Source: Nitratireductor mangrovi
Lineage (GTDB): Bacteria > Pseudomonadota > Alphaproteobacteria > Rhizobiales > Rhizobiaceae
Direction of reading: 5' to 3'
Length of the DNA stretch: 64,000 nucleotides
NCBI RefSeq assembly: GCF_007922615.2
Contig: NZ_CP042301.2
Span: 2,480,001-2,544,000 of the forward strand
A program made the translations under genes and the position numbers. The notes under the pieces were generated by a model. It saw only the letters and a list, made by a program, of their open reading frames with translations, had not been told where the DNA came from and did not search any database. Each line of letters starts with the position of its first letter. The first letter of the stretch is position 1. This document shows, piece after piece, positions 29,132 through 38,867 of the stretch.

Positions 29132-30112
29132 TCAAAACGCGATTGTGATGTCGAGTTCCGATAGCGGCGTGACGCCGGAAAGCAGGGCACGCGCCTCGGC
29201 CTCGTCGCGGCGCATCTGCTCGGTCAGCGCTTCGAGGCTGTCGAACTTCTCCTCGCCGCGCAGGAAGCCGAACAGCGACACCCGGCAGGTCTCGCCGTAG
29301 AGGTCGCCGGAAAAATCGAAGACGAATGTTTCGAGCAGCGGTGCGCCGGCTTCGTCGACCGTCGGCCGCCGGCCGAAGCTTGCCACGCCATCGTGCAGCG
29401 AGCCGTCGGCGCGGCGGAAACGCACCGCGTAGATGCCGTGCTTGAGGTCGGCTTCCGGCGGCAGCACCATGTTGGCGGTCGGAAAACCGAGCGTGCGGCC
29501 AAGCTGCTTGCCGCGTACCACCTCGCCAGCCACGGTGTGGCGGTAGCCGAGCAGACCGGCCGCCTGCGCGACGTCACCGGTTGCGAGCAGCGCCCGGATG
29601 CGGCTCGACGACACCACCTCGCTGCCCTCGTCGCGGAAGGCGTCGACCAGCGTCACGCCGAAGCCGTGGCGCTCGCCGGCTTCAATGAGATAGGCCGGCC
29701 CGCCCTGCCGGTCGCGGCCGAAATGGAAGTCGAACCCGGTAACCGCGTGTGCGATGCCGAGGCCGTCCATCAGGATATACCCGACAAATTCTTCTGCGCT
29801 CTGGTCGGCGAAGGCACGGTCGAAAGTCTGCTCGACGACGCCGTCAAAGCCGATCGCCCTTAGAAGTTCCGCCTTCATGGGCGCCGGTGTCAGGCGGAAC
29901 ACGGGCGTATCGGGTCGAAAGAAGGTGCGCGGATGCGGCTCGAAGGTCAGCGCCAGCGCCGGTACGCCGAGCTTCCTCGCCTCGCCCAGCGCGCGCTCCA
30001 GCACCGACTGGTGGCCGCGATGCACGCCGTCGAAATTGCCGATCGCGACCACGCCGCCGCGCAATTCCGCCGGCAGCTCTGCGACATCCTTGATACGGGC
30101 GAAGCTTTTCAT
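29132..30112 (-). CDS. ribF: Bifunctional riboflavin kinase/FAD synthetase
   Basis: A 326-residue RibF. The N-terminal FMN adenylyltransferase domain has AIGNFDGVHRGHQSVL and SSSRIRALLATGDV; the C-terminal flavokinase domain has GKQLGRTLGFPTANM and LETFVFDFSGDLYG. It makes FMN and FAD from riboflavin. It lies 24 bp after the HAD phosphatase gene on the same strand, which could recycle phosphorylated metabolites, though this link is inference. Confidence 0.96.
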   Translation of the reverse strand: MKSFARIKDVAELPAELRGGVVAIGNFDGVHRGHQSVLERALGEARKLGVPALALTFEPHPRTFFRPDTPVFRLTPAPMKAELLRAIGFDGVVEQTFDRAFADQSAEEFVGYILMDGLGIAHAVTGFDFHFGRDRQGGPAYLIEAGERHGFGVTLVDAFRDEGSEVVSSSRIRALLATGDVAQAAGLLGYRHTVAGEVVRGKQLGRTLGFPTANMVLPPEADLKHGIYAVRFRRADGSLHDGVASFGRRPTVDEAGAPLLETFVFDFSGDLYGETCRVSLFGFLRGEEKFDSLEALTEQMRRDEAEARALLSGVTPLSELDITIAF

Positions 30113-30136
30113 CGGCCTGCTGTCACCGGCGGCCGG

Positions 30137-30997
30137 CTAGCGAAGGAACGGCATCACGGCCACCGGCTCGTGGCCATGGCCGGCAAGAAAACTGGCAAGG
30201 CGTTCGGGATCCGGATTGGCCGGGTCGCCATAGTCGCGCGCGTGGATGCCGCCGGAAACGTAGAGTGCATCGATGCCGTTCTGCACCGCGCCCTTCAGAT
30301 CGGTAAGCGCGCCGTCGCCGATGGCCAGCGCGTCGTCCTTGCCGACCGGGCGTCCGAGCACCTCGCCAGCCTCCTTCAGCGCCTGCTCGTAGATCGGCCG
30401 GTGCGGCTTGCCGGCAATCAGCGTACGGCCGCCAAGCTGGGTGAAGTCGCGCGCCAGCGCCCCGGCGCACCAGACCAGCCGGTCGCCGCGCTCGACCACG
30501 ATGTCGGGATTGGCGCAGACGAAAGGCAGGTCGCGGGCGCGCAGCCGGCGCAGCATCTCGGCATAGTCTTCAGGGGTCTCGGTCTCGTCGTCGACAAGCC
30601 CGGTGCAGACCACGGCGGAAGCCTCCGGTTCCTCGGCGAGCTCCACGTCGATGCCGTCGAAGATCGAGAGGTCGCGGTCGGGGCCGATATGCATGACGCG
30701 GCGCGGACCCGAGCGGATCAGGTCGCGCGTGACATCGCCCGACGTCACCACGCGGTCATAGGCGGTATCGGGCACGCCGAGGATGCCGAGTTGCTCCGTC
30801 ACGTCGGCGCGCGGGCGCGGCGCATTGGTGATCAGCACCACCGCCTTGCCCGCCGCGCGCGCCCGCTCGAGCGCCGCGCAGGCATCGGGAAAGGCGCGTA
30901 CCCCATTGTGGACCACGCCCCAGACATCGCACAGGATGACCGCATAACGATCCGAAATCGCCTCGAGCGTATCGATCGGGTTCGCGGTGATGGTCAT
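30137..30997 (-). CDS. HAD-superfamily class IIA hydrolase (TIGR01459-type)
   Basis: A 286-residue HAD phosphatase. Motif I reads LCDVWGVVHNG, where the second Asp of DxD is Trp, as in this alphaproteobacterial subfamily; motif II is LITNAP, the motif III Lys lies in IAGKPHRPIYE, and motif IV is AIGDGALTDLKGA. The class IIA cap domain lies between II and III. The start MTITANPIDTLEAI follows a spurious upstream frame. It is first in a minus-strand operon with ribF and the SDRs. The physiological substrate is unknown. Confidence 0.9.
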   Translation of the reverse strand: MTITANPIDTLEAISDRYAVILCDVWGVVHNGVRAFPDACAALERARAAGKAVVLITNAPRPRADVTEQLGILGVPDTAYDRVVTSGDVTRDLIRSGPRRVMHIGPDRDLSIFDGIDVELAEEPEASAVVCTGLVDDETETPEDYAEMLRRLRARDLPFVCANPDIVVERGDRLVWCAGALARDFTQLGGRTLIAGKPHRPIYEQALKEAGEVLGRPVGKDDALAIGDGALTDLKGAVQNGIDALYVSGGIHARDYGDPANPDPERLASFLAGHGHEPVAVMPFLR

Positions 30998-31160
30998 GAG
31001 GCTCCGCCGGGAAATCGACAATGCCGCCCTGGGCGGGCGTTTCACGGTGTCGGCAATTAACCGAACCCGTTCACCGTGTCACCAGCTTTCGCTTAACGCG
31101 CGCCGCCCGGCGTGGGAAAATGCCGCCGGTAAATCGAGAGGACGGACGGCTTTGCAGGTC

Positions 31161-32360
31161 ATGGGATCGGGGTTTTCGCGGATGGTTCGCGCGCGCCGGG
31201 CAGCCTTTTGGGGCGCGCCGCCGGCGCTGCTCGTCGCGACGCCTGCGGCCGCGGCGGAAAACGCCGCAGCCCTCCCCACTGCTGCCGTCTTCGGCGCACT
31301 CGCCGTGGCGCTCCTCGCCCTGATCATTGCCTGGATCGCCCTCGCCCGGGCCCGGCGCGTCGCGCAACAGTTCGACACGCTGCTTTATTCCGTCGATCAC
31401 GCTCTGCGCCAGGTCGCCTCGACCAGCGTCTCCAGCGCCAGCACCATCGGCGAGATGCAGGACGCCATGCGCGGCGAAATCGAGACCTTGTCGCGCCGGC
31501 TGGCCGAGCGTGACGAACGCGGCGACGCCGATGACGGCGACCGCAACGTCATCAAGCTGGCGAGTGCGCGTCCGTCCGCCCCCGGCAAGGAGCGCGGCGC
31601 ACCCAGCGCGCGCAAGGTCGAGGCCGCGCTCGCCAGCGCGATCGAGGCCGGGGACATCGAACTCAGCCTGCAGCCGATCGTTTCGGTCGACGCCAATGCA
31701 GCCGTCGGCTTCGAGACCTTCGTGCACCTGGAGATCGACGACGAACTGGCGGTCGATGTCGGCCGCCTCGCCGACGGCGCCGAACTCGCCCGCGCCGCGC
31801 TGGAGCGGCTGACCATTACCAGCGCCGCCGAGGCGAGCCGGCGCATGCTTGGAACGGGCGGCGAGAAATCGCCGCTTCATTGCCCGGTCTCGGAAAACCT
31901 GCTTCGCGACGCGGCCGAGCTGGAAAAGACGATCGGGTTTCTGCAACTGCATCCGCCGCTCGCCCGCCTCGTGGTGCTGTCGGCGCCATCGGCGCTGCTG
32001 CTCAACGCGAACGGAGCGGACCGCGACGCCATCGACCGGCTGCTCGACACCGGCATAAGCTTCGCCGCCGAGGATTGGGACGGCGGTGTCGGCAACATCG
32101 CCGGCCTGCGCGCCAGCCATGCCGGGTTCCTCAAGCTTTCGACCGACCGGCTGCTCGACCGCACCAGGACCAGGCGCAAGGCACCCTCCGGCCTCGACAT
32201 CGTCGCAGCCGCCGCCGAAGCCGGGATCGCTGTCATCGCCACCGGCGTCGCCACCGACGAGGACGCCGTCAACCTGCTCGACATCGGGGTCGACATCATG
32301 GTCGGCGAGCGCTTTTCGCCGCCCAAGCGGCTGCGTCCCGGCATGGGGCGCGTCGCGTGA
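31161..32360 (+). CDS. Membrane-anchored protein with degenerate EAL domain
   Basis: About 399 residues. One transmembrane segment lies near residues 40-60 (GALAVALLALIIAWIALAR), a coiled region with STIGEMQDAMRGEIETL follows, and then an EAL-like fold from about residue 150. The signature EAL site reads GFETFVHLE and the usual GVET near the end reads GVATDEDAVN, while KxD reads LKLSTD. Several metal-binding and catalytic positions of cyclic di-GMP phosphodiesterases are therefore gone, and a binding or scaffold role is more likely. It is divergent from the HAD gene and precedes the TadE/vWA genes by 119 bp. Confidence 0.85.
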   Translation: MGSGFSRMVRARRAAFWGAPPALLVATPAAAAENAAALPTAAVFGALAVALLALIIAWIALARARRVAQQFDTLLYSVDHALRQVASTSVSSASTIGEMQDAMRGEIETLSRRLAERDERGDADDGDRNVIKLASARPSAPGKERGAPSARKVEAALASAIEAGDIELSLQPIVSVDANAAVGFETFVHLEIDDELAVDVGRLADGAELARAALERLTITSAAEASRRMLGTGGEKSPLHCPVSENLLRDAAELEKTIGFLQLHPPLARLVVLSAPSALLLNANGADRDAIDRLLDTGISFAAEDWDGGVGNIAGLRASHAGFLKLSTDRLLDRTRTRRKAPSGLDIVAAAAEAGIAVIATGVATDEDAVNLLDIGVDIMVGERFSPPKRLRPGMGRVA

Positions 32361-32479
32361 GCGGTTCGGTTAACGGCCGCTGAACGCAATCGTCGGAATT
32401 CGAGCGGCGGCGAAAACGGGAACTTAGCGAGTTTTTGGCATGGTGCCCTGATCCGTTTGGACTGCAGGGGTGCACGACG

Positions 32480-34375
32480 ATGTTCCGCAAGTTTCTCCGC
32501 GACAGGCGCGGCGACTACATGATCGCTACCGCGATCGCCATCGTACCGATCATGGGCGGCCTGGCGCTTGCCGTCGACTATGCCGAGATCACGCGCCAGC
32601 GCATCCAGACGCTCAACGCGCTCGACGCCGCTGGCATCGCCACCGCGCGCCGCATCGTCGAAGGCGCGACCGACGACGAGGCCAAGGCCTACGCCAAGGA
32701 CTTCTTCGCCGCCAACATGCCTGGCGTCGACACCAGCAAGACGACCTTCACCGTCACGCTGCCCACCAGCACCAAGGGCGGCGGACTTTTGACGATCGAT
32801 GCCGAGCACCCCTATCAGCCGTACTTCCTGTCCACCTTCGGCAGCCTGATCGGCTCGGAGATGGGCGACATCACGTTCGCCGCGCAGACGCAGGTCAGGC
32901 TCAAGAACACGCTCGAGGTGGCACTCGTGCTCGATAATTCCGGATCGATGGACTATCTCGGCTCGGGCTCGGGCAAGAAGCGCATGGTGCTCCTGAAGGA
33001 CGCGGCCAAGAAGCTCGTCGAAAAGCTCGCCAACGAGGCCGAGCAGATGAAACAGGTCGACAAGCCGGTGCAGTTCGGCCTCGTGCCGTTCGCCGCCACC
33101 GTCAATGTCGGCCCGGGCAACGCTTCGGCGAGCTGGATGGACACGCAGGGCCGCTCCCCGATCCATCACGAGAATTTCGACTGGTCGAGCATGACCGGCG
33201 ACAAGAAGGTGCTGGCCAGCGGCGGCGCCTATTACAAGAGCGGTTCCGGCTGGGGTGCCGAGGAAGGCGCGCTCGTGACCCGCTTCTCGCTGCTCAACGA
33301 GATCAAGCGCGTCACCGGCCAGAACTGGGAGAGCAACTGGGAATATGGCTGCACCAAGTATTATTGGTGGGGCGGCTGCAAGAAGTACGACTGGGTCGAC
33401 AATGGCGGCTGGGTCTACACCTACGGCCCCTATGCCAGTTGGCAGGGCTGCGTGGAAGCGCGTCCCTATCCCTACAACACCAACGATACGGCACCGACGG
33501 TCGCCACACCGGCGACGCTTTACGTGCCCACCTTCGCTCCCGACGAGAGCGATCTGACCTCGGGCGGCTGGGCGCCGAACAGCTACTGGTCGGACAACAC
33601 CTCCGGCAGCTCGAGCTACCGCCAGTCCTACATGCCGAAATATTTTGCCCCGGCATCCGGAATCAGCGCGGCTGGTTCCGGCCAGGGACCCAACTATTCC
33701 TGCACCACCAAGCCGATCACGCCGCTGACCGACGTCACCAAGGCCGCCGGGTTGCAAACGATCAAGGACGCCATCGACGACATGGCCTCCAATGGCGCGA
33801 CCAACGTTCCGCAGGGCCTCGCCTGGGGTTGGCGCGTCGTTTCCAGCGGAGCCCCCTTCACCGAGGGCCGCTCGGAGGCCGAGAACGGCAACGACAAGGT
33901 CGTCATCGTTCTGACCGACGGCGCCAACACCTATTACACCCCGGGTTCACTCGGCTATAGCGACGACGCCGGCAACAAGTCGACCTATTCGGCCTACGGC
34001 TACGCCGGCAAGACCCAGCCTGGCGGCTCCTACGCCCGCATCTTCATGGGCACCGGCTCGGGCGTGTCGAAGTCAGGTTATACCAACAGCAACTACACGC
34101 TGGGCATGAACGATCACATGAAGCAGCTTTGCGACAACGCAAAGAGCAACGACCTGATTCTCATGACCGTCTCGCTCGACCTGTCGGAAAGCAAGTCCGA
34201 CGAAAAGAAGGCGATCGACGCGCTCAAGGACTGCGCCTCGGAATCGCGTTTCCGCAAGGATCCGACCGACCCGTCGAAGCCGGCGAGGCTCTACTGGAAC
34301 GCCACCGGCGGCAATCTCTCGGAGAAGTTCGAGGAGATCGCCGACGAGCTCTCCAACCTGCGCATCGTCGGATGA
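32480..34375 (+). CDS. TadE/Flp-like and von Willebrand A domain pilus-assembly-like protein, copy 1
   Basis: A 631-residue protein that starts with a TadE/TadG-type segment, RRGDYMIATAIAIVPIMGG, giving one N-terminal membrane helix. A vWA domain begins near residue 150 with the MIDAS motif LVLDNSGSMDY and continues with VVIVLTDGANTYYTPG near the C-terminal third. A Tyr/Trp/Cys-rich central insertion contains CVEARPYPYN. The family is linked to Tad (Flp) pilus assembly and envelope-associated minor pilins, but no tad or cpa gene cluster is nearby. It overlaps copy 2 by four bases. Confidence 0.9.
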   Translation: MFRKFLRDRRGDYMIATAIAIVPIMGGLALAVDYAEITRQRIQTLNALDAAGIATARRIVEGATDDEAKAYAKDFFAANMPGVDTSKTTFTVTLPTSTKGGGLLTIDAEHPYQPYFLSTFGSLIGSEMGDITFAAQTQVRLKNTLEVALVLDNSGSMDYLGSGSGKKRMVLLKDAAKKLVEKLANEAEQMKQVDKPVQFGLVPFAATVNVGPGNASASWMDTQGRSPIHHENFDWSSMTGDKKVLASGGAYYKSGSGWGAEEGALVTRFSLLNEIKRVTGQNWESNWEYGCTKYYWWGGCKKYDWVDNGGWVYTYGPYASWQGCVEARPYPYNTNDTAPTVATPATLYVPTFAPDESDLTSGGWAPNSYWSDNTSGSSSYRQSYMPKYFAPASGISAAGSGQGPNYSCTTKPITPLTDVTKAAGLQTIKDAIDDMASNGATNVPQGLAWGWRVVSSGAPFTEGRSEAENGNDKVVIVLTDGANTYYTPGSLGYSDDAGNKSTYSAYGYAGKTQPGGSYARIFMGTGSGVSKSGYTNSNYTLGMNDHMKQLCDNAKSNDLILMTVSLDLSESKSDEKKAIDALKDCASESRFRKDPTDPSKPARLYWNATGGNLSEKFEEIADELSNLRIVG

Positions 34376-36399
34376 CAACCCACGCTGCGGCACCCGCGCC
34401 GCGCGCCGCGGCGCGGCGGGGTGACGGGCGCGGCCTGCTGCGCCGCTTCCTGGGCGCGACCGGCGGCAACTACTCGGTCGCCTTCGCGATCGGTCTGCTG
34501 CCGATCATGGGCGGCGTCGCGGTGGCGATCGACTTCACCGACATGAACCGCCAGAAACAGGCCATGCTGAACGCGCTCGACGCCGCCGGCATTGCCACCG
34601 CGCGCCGCATCGTCGAAGGCGCAACCGAGACCGAACTGAAGGCCTATGCGAAGGATTTCTTCGAGGCCAATCTCGGCCCGGTGAAGCCCGCCGACACGGT
34701 GCTCACCGTCACCCTGCCGACCAACGAGGCCGGCGGCGGCACGCTGAAGCTGTCGGCGCAGCTCGACTACCAGCCCTATTTTTTCCCGATCTTCAAAAGC
34801 CTTCTGACCAAGGGCGCCGAGACCGAAAACATCAGCTTCGGCGCCAGGACCGAGCTGCGGCTGAAGAACACGCTCGAAGTGGCGCTGGCGCTCGATAATT
34901 CTGGCTCCATGAGCTATCTGGGCTCCGGCTCCGGCGAAAAGCGCATCGACCTCCTGAAGGCCGCGGCCAAGCAGCTCGTCGATACGCTGGCCCAGCAGGC
35001 AGCCCTGATCAAGCAGGTCGACAAGCCGGTCCAGTTCTCGCTGGTCCCGTTCGCGGCCTCGGTCAATGTCGGGCCGGACAATGCGGGTGCTGCCTGGATG
35101 GACGTCGACGGCGTTTCGCCGGTCCACCACGAGAATTTCGACTGGTCGACGATGAGCACCGGCGAGAAGCGCGCCGAAAAGACCGGCGCCATGTGGGTCA
35201 AGGCCGGCACGGCCTGGGATGGCGAGGAAGGCGATCCGCTGTCGCGCTTTTCGCTCTACAAGGACATGAAGAAGGTCGACACCCGCGAATGGGTGGTCAC
35301 CGGCCAGGAATGGGTCTGCACCAGCTATCGCAAGAACGGCTCCTGCCGCCATGGCGAATGGCGCGAGACCGGCTATTACGACGAGACCATCGCCACATAT
35401 GCCAGTTGGCAGGGCTGCGTAGAGGCGCGGCCTCACCCCTATAACGTCACCGACGCCGCGCCGGCCGTGCCGACCGGGGTCGCGGGGGTCTATACCGGCG
35501 ATCCGGCGACGCTGTTCGTGCCCATGTTCGCGCCCGACGAACCCGGCGACCGCTGGGAAACCGCGCTCGATGCCGATCCCGACAATTTCTCCGCCGTCAA
35601 CAATTGGTGGAACGACGGCACCGAGAGCAGTTCCGGCGCCACCCGCCAGAAGAACATGGGCAAATATTTCGAGGTCCGGCCTTATGGCGCCAGTTCGCCG
35701 CAGGGCTCCGGGCCCAACTATTCCTGCACCACCAAGCCGATCACGCCTCTGACCGACGTGACGACCGAGGCCGGCATCGCCACGATCAAGGGCGCCATCG
35801 ACGCCATGTCGCCCAACGGCGCCACCAACGTGCCCGAGGGTCTTGCCTGGGGCTGGCGCACCGTCTCCGGCGGCGCGCCCTACACCGAAGGCCGCGGCGA
35901 CGGCGAGAAGGGCAACGACAAGGTCGTCATCGTTCTGACCGACGGCGCCAACACCTATTACACGCCGGGTTCGCTCGGTTACAGCGATCCCGCCGGCAAC
36001 AAGTCGACCTATTCCGCCTATGGCTACACCGGCGTCGCCTATGATGGCGGCAGCGAGACGCGCCTGTTCATGGGCACCAGCAGCGCGATCGGCGATTTCG
36101 ACTATTCCAACGCCAACTACACCGCGGCGCTGAACGAGCAGTTGCAGACGCTGTGCGCCAACGCCAAGACCGCCGGCGTGATGATCATGACCGTGGCGCT
36201 CGATCTGAGCGAGGGCAACAGCACCGAGAAGGCCCAGATCGACGGCCTCAAGGCCTGCGCGTCGGAGTCTCGCTTCCGCAAGGATCCGATCGATCCATCG
36301 AAGCCGGCCAAGCTGTTCTGGAATGCCACCGGCAGCAATCTGTCGGAAAAGTTCAAGGAAATCGGCGACGAGCTTTCCAATCTGCGCATCGTCAGCTAG
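34372..36399 (+). CDS. TadE/Flp-like and von Willebrand A domain protein, copy 2
   Basis: A 675-residue paralog of the preceding gene with the same plan: a basic N-terminus followed by the hydrophobic segment YSVAFAIGLLPIMGGVAVAI, a MIDAS motif LALDNSGSMSY, and VVIVLTDGANTYYTPGSLGY. The shared blocks (for example GPNYSCTTKPITPLTD and CASESRFRKDP) are nearly identical, which indicates tandem duplication. The ATG at 34372 overlaps the stop of copy 1 (ATGA), so translation is coupled. The central insertion differs most between the two. Exact function is unknown; surface attachment or pilus assembly is inferred. Confidence 0.9.
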   Translation: MTTHAAAPAPRAAARRGDGRGLLRRFLGATGGNYSVAFAIGLLPIMGGVAVAIDFTDMNRQKQAMLNALDAAGIATARRIVEGATETELKAYAKDFFEANLGPVKPADTVLTVTLPTNEAGGGTLKLSAQLDYQPYFFPIFKSLLTKGAETENISFGARTELRLKNTLEVALALDNSGSMSYLGSGSGEKRIDLLKAAAKQLVDTLAQQAALIKQVDKPVQFSLVPFAASVNVGPDNAGAAWMDVDGVSPVHHENFDWSTMSTGEKRAEKTGAMWVKAGTAWDGEEGDPLSRFSLYKDMKKVDTREWVVTGQEWVCTSYRKNGSCRHGEWRETGYYDETIATYASWQGCVEARPHPYNVTDAAPAVPTGVAGVYTGDPATLFVPMFAPDEPGDRWETALDADPDNFSAVNNWWNDGTESSSGATRQKNMGKYFEVRPYGASSPQGSGPNYSCTTKPITPLTDVTTEAGIATIKGAIDAMSPNGATNVPEGLAWGWRTVSGGAPYTEGRGDGEKGNDKVVIVLTDGANTYYTPGSLGYSDPAGNKSTYSAYGYTGVAYDGGSETRLFMGTSSAIGDFDYSNANYTAALNEQLQTLCANAKTAGVMIMTVALDLSEGNSTEKAQIDGLKACASESRFRKDPIDPSKPAKLFWNATGSNLSEKFKEIGDELSNLRIVS

Positions 36400-36449
36400 A
36401 AACCGCGCGCCCCCCTTGACCAGGTGGCGCGGCCCCCTGCCCCGACTTC

Positions 36450-36478
36450 TTGACACGATATGGACGAGCGACTATCTC
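36450..36478 (+). promoter_or_regulatory. groESL promoter
   Basis: TTGACA and TATCTC are separated by 17 bases, ending 8 bp before the CIRCE element. The transcript would start at or in CIRCE, so HrcA binding would block it. This is a housekeeping-type promoter; no clear RpoH site is seen. Confidence 0.75.
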
Positions 36479-36486
36479 ACCGCTCG

Positions 36487-36513
36487 TTAGCACTCGCCAT
36501 CTGTGAGTGCTAA
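36487..36513. promoter_or_regulatory. CIRCE operator (HrcA binding site)
   Basis: A perfect consensus CIRCE: TTAGCACTC, nine bases, GAGTGCTAA. It lies between the -10 box and groES and is the binding site for the HrcA repressor. It controls heat-inducible expression of groESL. hrcA itself is not in the window. Confidence 0.97.
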
Positions 36514-36577
36514 CCGGCCGTCCGGGCTTCGCCGGGCGGAAGTTTCCAGAGAAACCATCCGCATTGAGGATATGCAA

Positions 36578-36874
36578 ATGGCTAAGTCGAAGTTTCGCCC
36601 GCTTCATGACCGCGTGGTCGTTCGCCGGGTCGAATCCGAGGAAAAGACGGCTGGCGGGATCATCATCCCGGACACGGCCAAGGAAAAGCCGCAGGAAGGC
36701 GAGATCATCGCCGTCGGCTCCGGCGCCCGCGACGAGACCGGCAAGCTGGTCCCGCTCGACGTCAAGGCTGGCGACCGGGTTCTGTTCGGCAAGTGGTCCG
36801 GCACCGAAGTGAAGCTCAATGGTGAGGAGCTCCTGATCATGAAGGAGTCCGACATCATGGGCGTCATCGCCTGA
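36578..36874 (+). CDS. groES: Co-chaperonin GroES
   Basis: A 98-residue GroES, the lid of the GroEL folding chamber. It starts [17 protein letters not shown], has the mobile loop [17 protein letters not shown] that contacts GroEL, and ends [21 protein letters not shown] is placed seven bases before this ATG; an in-frame ATG at 36572 is too close to it. It is followed by groEL after 62 bp and is under the CIRCE-controlled promoter. Confidence 0.98.
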   Translation: MAKSKFRPLHDRVVVRRVESEEKTAGGIIIPDTAKEKPQEGEIIAVGSGARDETGKLVPLDVKAGDRVLFGKWSGTEVKLNGEELLIMKESDIMGVIA

Positions 36875-36933
36875 CCCCGACAAACGCTTCAAGAACATCC
36901 AGAAGGACAATCGGGCGTTTGCCCAGGAGCTAG

Positions 36934-38580
<1,647 letters not shown>

Positions 38581-38628
38581 GTCCGTCCCGGGCCTTGCCC
38601 GGGAAGCCATCCGGCTTCAATCAGGAAG

Positions 38629-38659
38629 GGCGGCAGCGGCGACGCTGCCGCCATTTTTT
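38629..38659 (+). terminator. Intrinsic terminator of groESL
   Basis: A perfect 10-bp stem (GGCGGCAGCG with CGCTGCCGCC) closed by the tetraloop GCGA and followed by six T residues. Confidence 0.95.
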
Positions 38660-38726
38660 GTAATCTGATTTGATCGCAGAGGCTTTTGGCCGGGTATCAG
38701 AAAGCCAGCAAAACGCGCGGTCCGCC

Positions 38727-38751
38727 GGAACTTTTTCACCCGGCGCGTGTT
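38727..38751 (+). promoter_or_regulatory. Candidate EcfG-type (general stress) promoter behind groEL
   Basis: GGAAC, 16 bases, then TGTT, close to the alphaproteobacterial EcfG consensus GGAAC-N16/17-CGTT. The same stretch can fold as a hairpin (ACGCG with CGCGT and CCGG with CCGG) followed by T6, so it might instead be a second terminator. Both readings are possible from sequence alone. Confidence 0.45.
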
Positions 38752-38757
38752 TTTTGG

Positions 38758-38840
38758 CTGTCCAACGCAGCTTTACGGAACAGCGACGGACGAAAGGGCG
38801 CCTCCCGGCACTGTCAAAGTGCGGGAGGCGTTCTTTCTTG
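38758..38840 (+). ncRNA. Candidate small RNA between groEL and corC-like gene
   Basis: If the EcfG-like promoter at 38727-38751 is used, a transcript of about 83 nt would start near 38758 and stop at the hairpin at 38799-38839. No open reading frame of note lies inside it. The terminator stem contains CGCCTCCCG, an anti-Shine-Dalgarno-like C-rich stretch found in several rhizobial small RNAs. The transcript itself is inferred, not seen. Confidence 0.35.
38799..38839 (+). terminator. Intrinsic terminator of the candidate small RNA
   Basis: CGCCTCCCG and CGGGAGGCG pair perfectly, with GCACT/AGTG extending the stem past one bulged G, then TTCTTTCTT follows. The orientation suits a plus-strand transcript; on the minus strand no T-run follows. 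It is too far from groEL to be its first terminator. Confidence 0.7.
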
Positions 38841-38867
38841 AACCGAATCGTATTCCCGCCACCCAGG

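Noticed and set aside
30113..30136. Search for an FMN riboswitch before ribF
   Set aside because: The gap is only 24 bp; no RFN element fits.
34291..36456. Minus-strand 721-residue frame
   Set aside because: Shadow of the second TadE/vWA gene, which has conserved motifs.
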